This document shows, in pieces, positions 63,286 through 64,000 of a stretch of DNA of 64,000 bases. The position numbers and the translations under genes are program-made. A model generated the notes under the pieces. That model did no database searches and was not told the origin of the DNA. It worked only from the letters and a program-made list of their open reading frames with translations. The stretch comes from Lantana camara (Eukaryota; Streptophyta; Magnoliopsida; Lamiales; Verbenaceae), in NCBI GenBank assembly GCA_037501455.1, contig CM074856.1, forward strand, positions 50,125,001 through 50,189,000, written 5' to 3'. Positions within the stretch are counted from its first letter, which is position 1, and each line of letters begins with the position of its first letter.

Positions 63286-63685
63286 TGTAGCACCCGGAAC
63301 GCTAGGCGCCACATCCCCCGCACTATAGGCTCAATCCACATATGAAACGGGCAATTCATACATGAACCGAAACTATAGTGAACGGGAGACAATAAAAAAA
63401 ACACAAGGCTAGGCGGGTACCCTCAAATAAAACCAACAACTCAGAGCAATAAAATAGCGGAAGCAAAAACGTTCAATACATATAGATACCATATTTTCAT
63501 ATTTACTTATAGGTACCGACAAAACATACCATTACAATATCCATCCAAGTAATTCAAGATTCATTACAACATAACAAGTATCAACACAAGTACAATGTAT
63601 GAAGGTGCAGTGCTAGACCCGACTAAAAGACACGAGACCCTAATTCCCGCCTAGCACGAACCTGCAAAACTGAGAAATTGAGGTG

Positions 63686-63703
63686 TCAGTCCAAACGGAC
63701 TGA
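63686..63703. other. Perfect 7-bp stem in the LTR-like region
   Basis: TCAGTCC, loop AAAC, then GGACTGA. Seven perfect pairs with a four-base loop. It lies eight bases before the TATAAATA at 63,712. Possible RNA hairpin or protein site in the LTR. Confidence 0.6.
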
Positions 63704-63711
63704 GCGAGGGG

Positions 63712-63719
63712 TATAAATA
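63712..63719. promoter_or_regulatory. Possible TATA box of the LTR
   Basis: TATAAATA followed by AATATATG. This matches the plant TATA consensus on the plus strand, and the minus strand also reads a TATTTATA form. Because I read the element on the minus strand, it could equally be chance A/T-rich sequence. Confidence 0.25.
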
Positions 63720-63746
63720 AATATATGCGCACATACATGCAAGTTA

Positions 63747-63817
63747 TAATCTCGGGTAATAATTTTTGGAAAAACAATACCAATAGTAAGAGGAAAAGGT
63801 ACTATCGCCCGAGATTA
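63747..63817. repeat. 10-bp inverted repeat in the LTR-like region
   Basis: TAATCTCGGG at 63,747-63,756 and its exact reverse complement CCCGAGATTA at 63,808-63,817, 51 bp apart. The enclosed sequence is A-rich. A second small repeat follows: ATTAGGTG twice in tandem at 63,926-63,941. Confidence 0.7.
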
Positions 63818-64000
63818 CCACTAATTCAGTTTATCAATTAATTCAGTTCAATACAATCAATATGTGGCCCGGCGAGTGAGGGCAATTCTCCAACCTTGCT
63901 CCGACCGTGTACAATCAATCAATTTATTAGGTGATTAGGTGATCAAGCAATTATCTATTGTGCACAATTAGCAGTTTCAGTCCATCCTTCTTCCTCCGGG

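Larger units (their letters stand above)
63286..64000 (-). mobile_element. Probable Ty3/gypsy-type LTR, minus orientation, cut by window edge
   Basis: The satellite is replaced abruptly by unrelated sequence starting TGTAGCACCC, so the minus strand ends GGGTGCTACA. LTRs start with TG and end with CA, which fits the minus-strand end CA at 63,286-63,287. On the minus strand GCTTCCGCTATTTTATT (complement of 63,448-63,464) and a run of TGTAATGAAT-like sequence resemble LTRs of plant chromoviruses such as the Tekay lineage; this is from memory. No coding domain, primer binding site or opposite LTR is visible, so a full element and a solo LTR cannot be told apart. The five bases before it, TGGGA (63,281-63,285), are the predicted target-site duplication. 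No reading frame of note occurs here. Confidence 0.6.

Noticed and set aside
63286..64000. Protein-coding exon or gene next to the array
   Set aside because: No open frame of useful length on either strand, A/T-rich sequence with many stops. The LTR reading explains the abrupt TG start better.

Overview
This window contains no recognisable protein-coding or RNA gene. Positions 1 to 63,285 are one uninterrupted satellite DNA array of about 184 head-to-tail copies of a monomer of roughly 343 bp, all in the same orientation. The array runs off the left edge. From 63,286 to the right edge (715 bp) the sequence is different. It begins TGTAGCACCC and read on the minus strand resembles the end of a long terminal repeat (LTR) of a plant Ty3/gypsy-type retrotransposon inserted into the array. 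A long near-homogeneous satellite with a 343-bp unit and such an LTR suggests the nuclear genome of a flowering plant, probably pericentromeric, centromeric or subtelomeric heterochromatin. I cannot name the species.

The array is a mosaic of higher-order repeats (HORs), in which groups of distinguishable monomers are repeated as blocks. (i) 1-2,040: flanking segment X, six monomers. (ii) About 2,046-16,680: a homogenised 5-monomer HOR (1,718 bp), with three copies shortened to 4 monomers (1,375 or 1,376 bp) by hybrid monomers. (iii) About 16,492-20,100: segment X again (offset 16,491 bp), then a collapsed HOR remnant and a partial third X. (iv) 20,100-22,660: mostly unordered monomers with one adjacent duplication. 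(v) 22,660-26,780: 6-mer HOR, two copies (2,060 bp). (vi) 27,425-31,547: another 6-mer HOR, two copies (2,058 bp), followed by a 3-mer repeated twice (1,028-1,029 bp) to about 33,604. (vii) About 33,600-41,330: a 6/7-mer HOR (2,058 and 2,400 bp). (viii) 41,330-42,600: a 3-mer-type module carrying a 33-bp deletion. (ix) 42,600-48,060: 8-mer HOR, two copies (2,742 bp). (x) 48,060-52,167: 6-mer HOR, two almost identical copies (2,056 bp). (xi) 52,170-59,480: a 6-mer HOR that breaks into 2-, 3-, 8- and 9-monomer intervals. (xii) 59,480-63,285: a 4-mer/5-mer HOR (1,372 and 1,715 bp).

The many short minus-strand reading frames are by-products of a satellite that happens to be poor in stop codons on that strand. 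Because 343 is not a multiple of three, no frame runs on through the array. I found no undescribed gene system. The notable content is a readable record of satellite evolution: hybrid monomers at exchange points, edge copies that keep older variants, an HOR expanded to tens of monomers in one place and collapsed in another, and a retroelement insertion at the right end. All comparisons were made by eye on diagnostic variants and spacing, without alignment software, so HOR boundaries are good to tens or a few hundred bases unless stated as exact.
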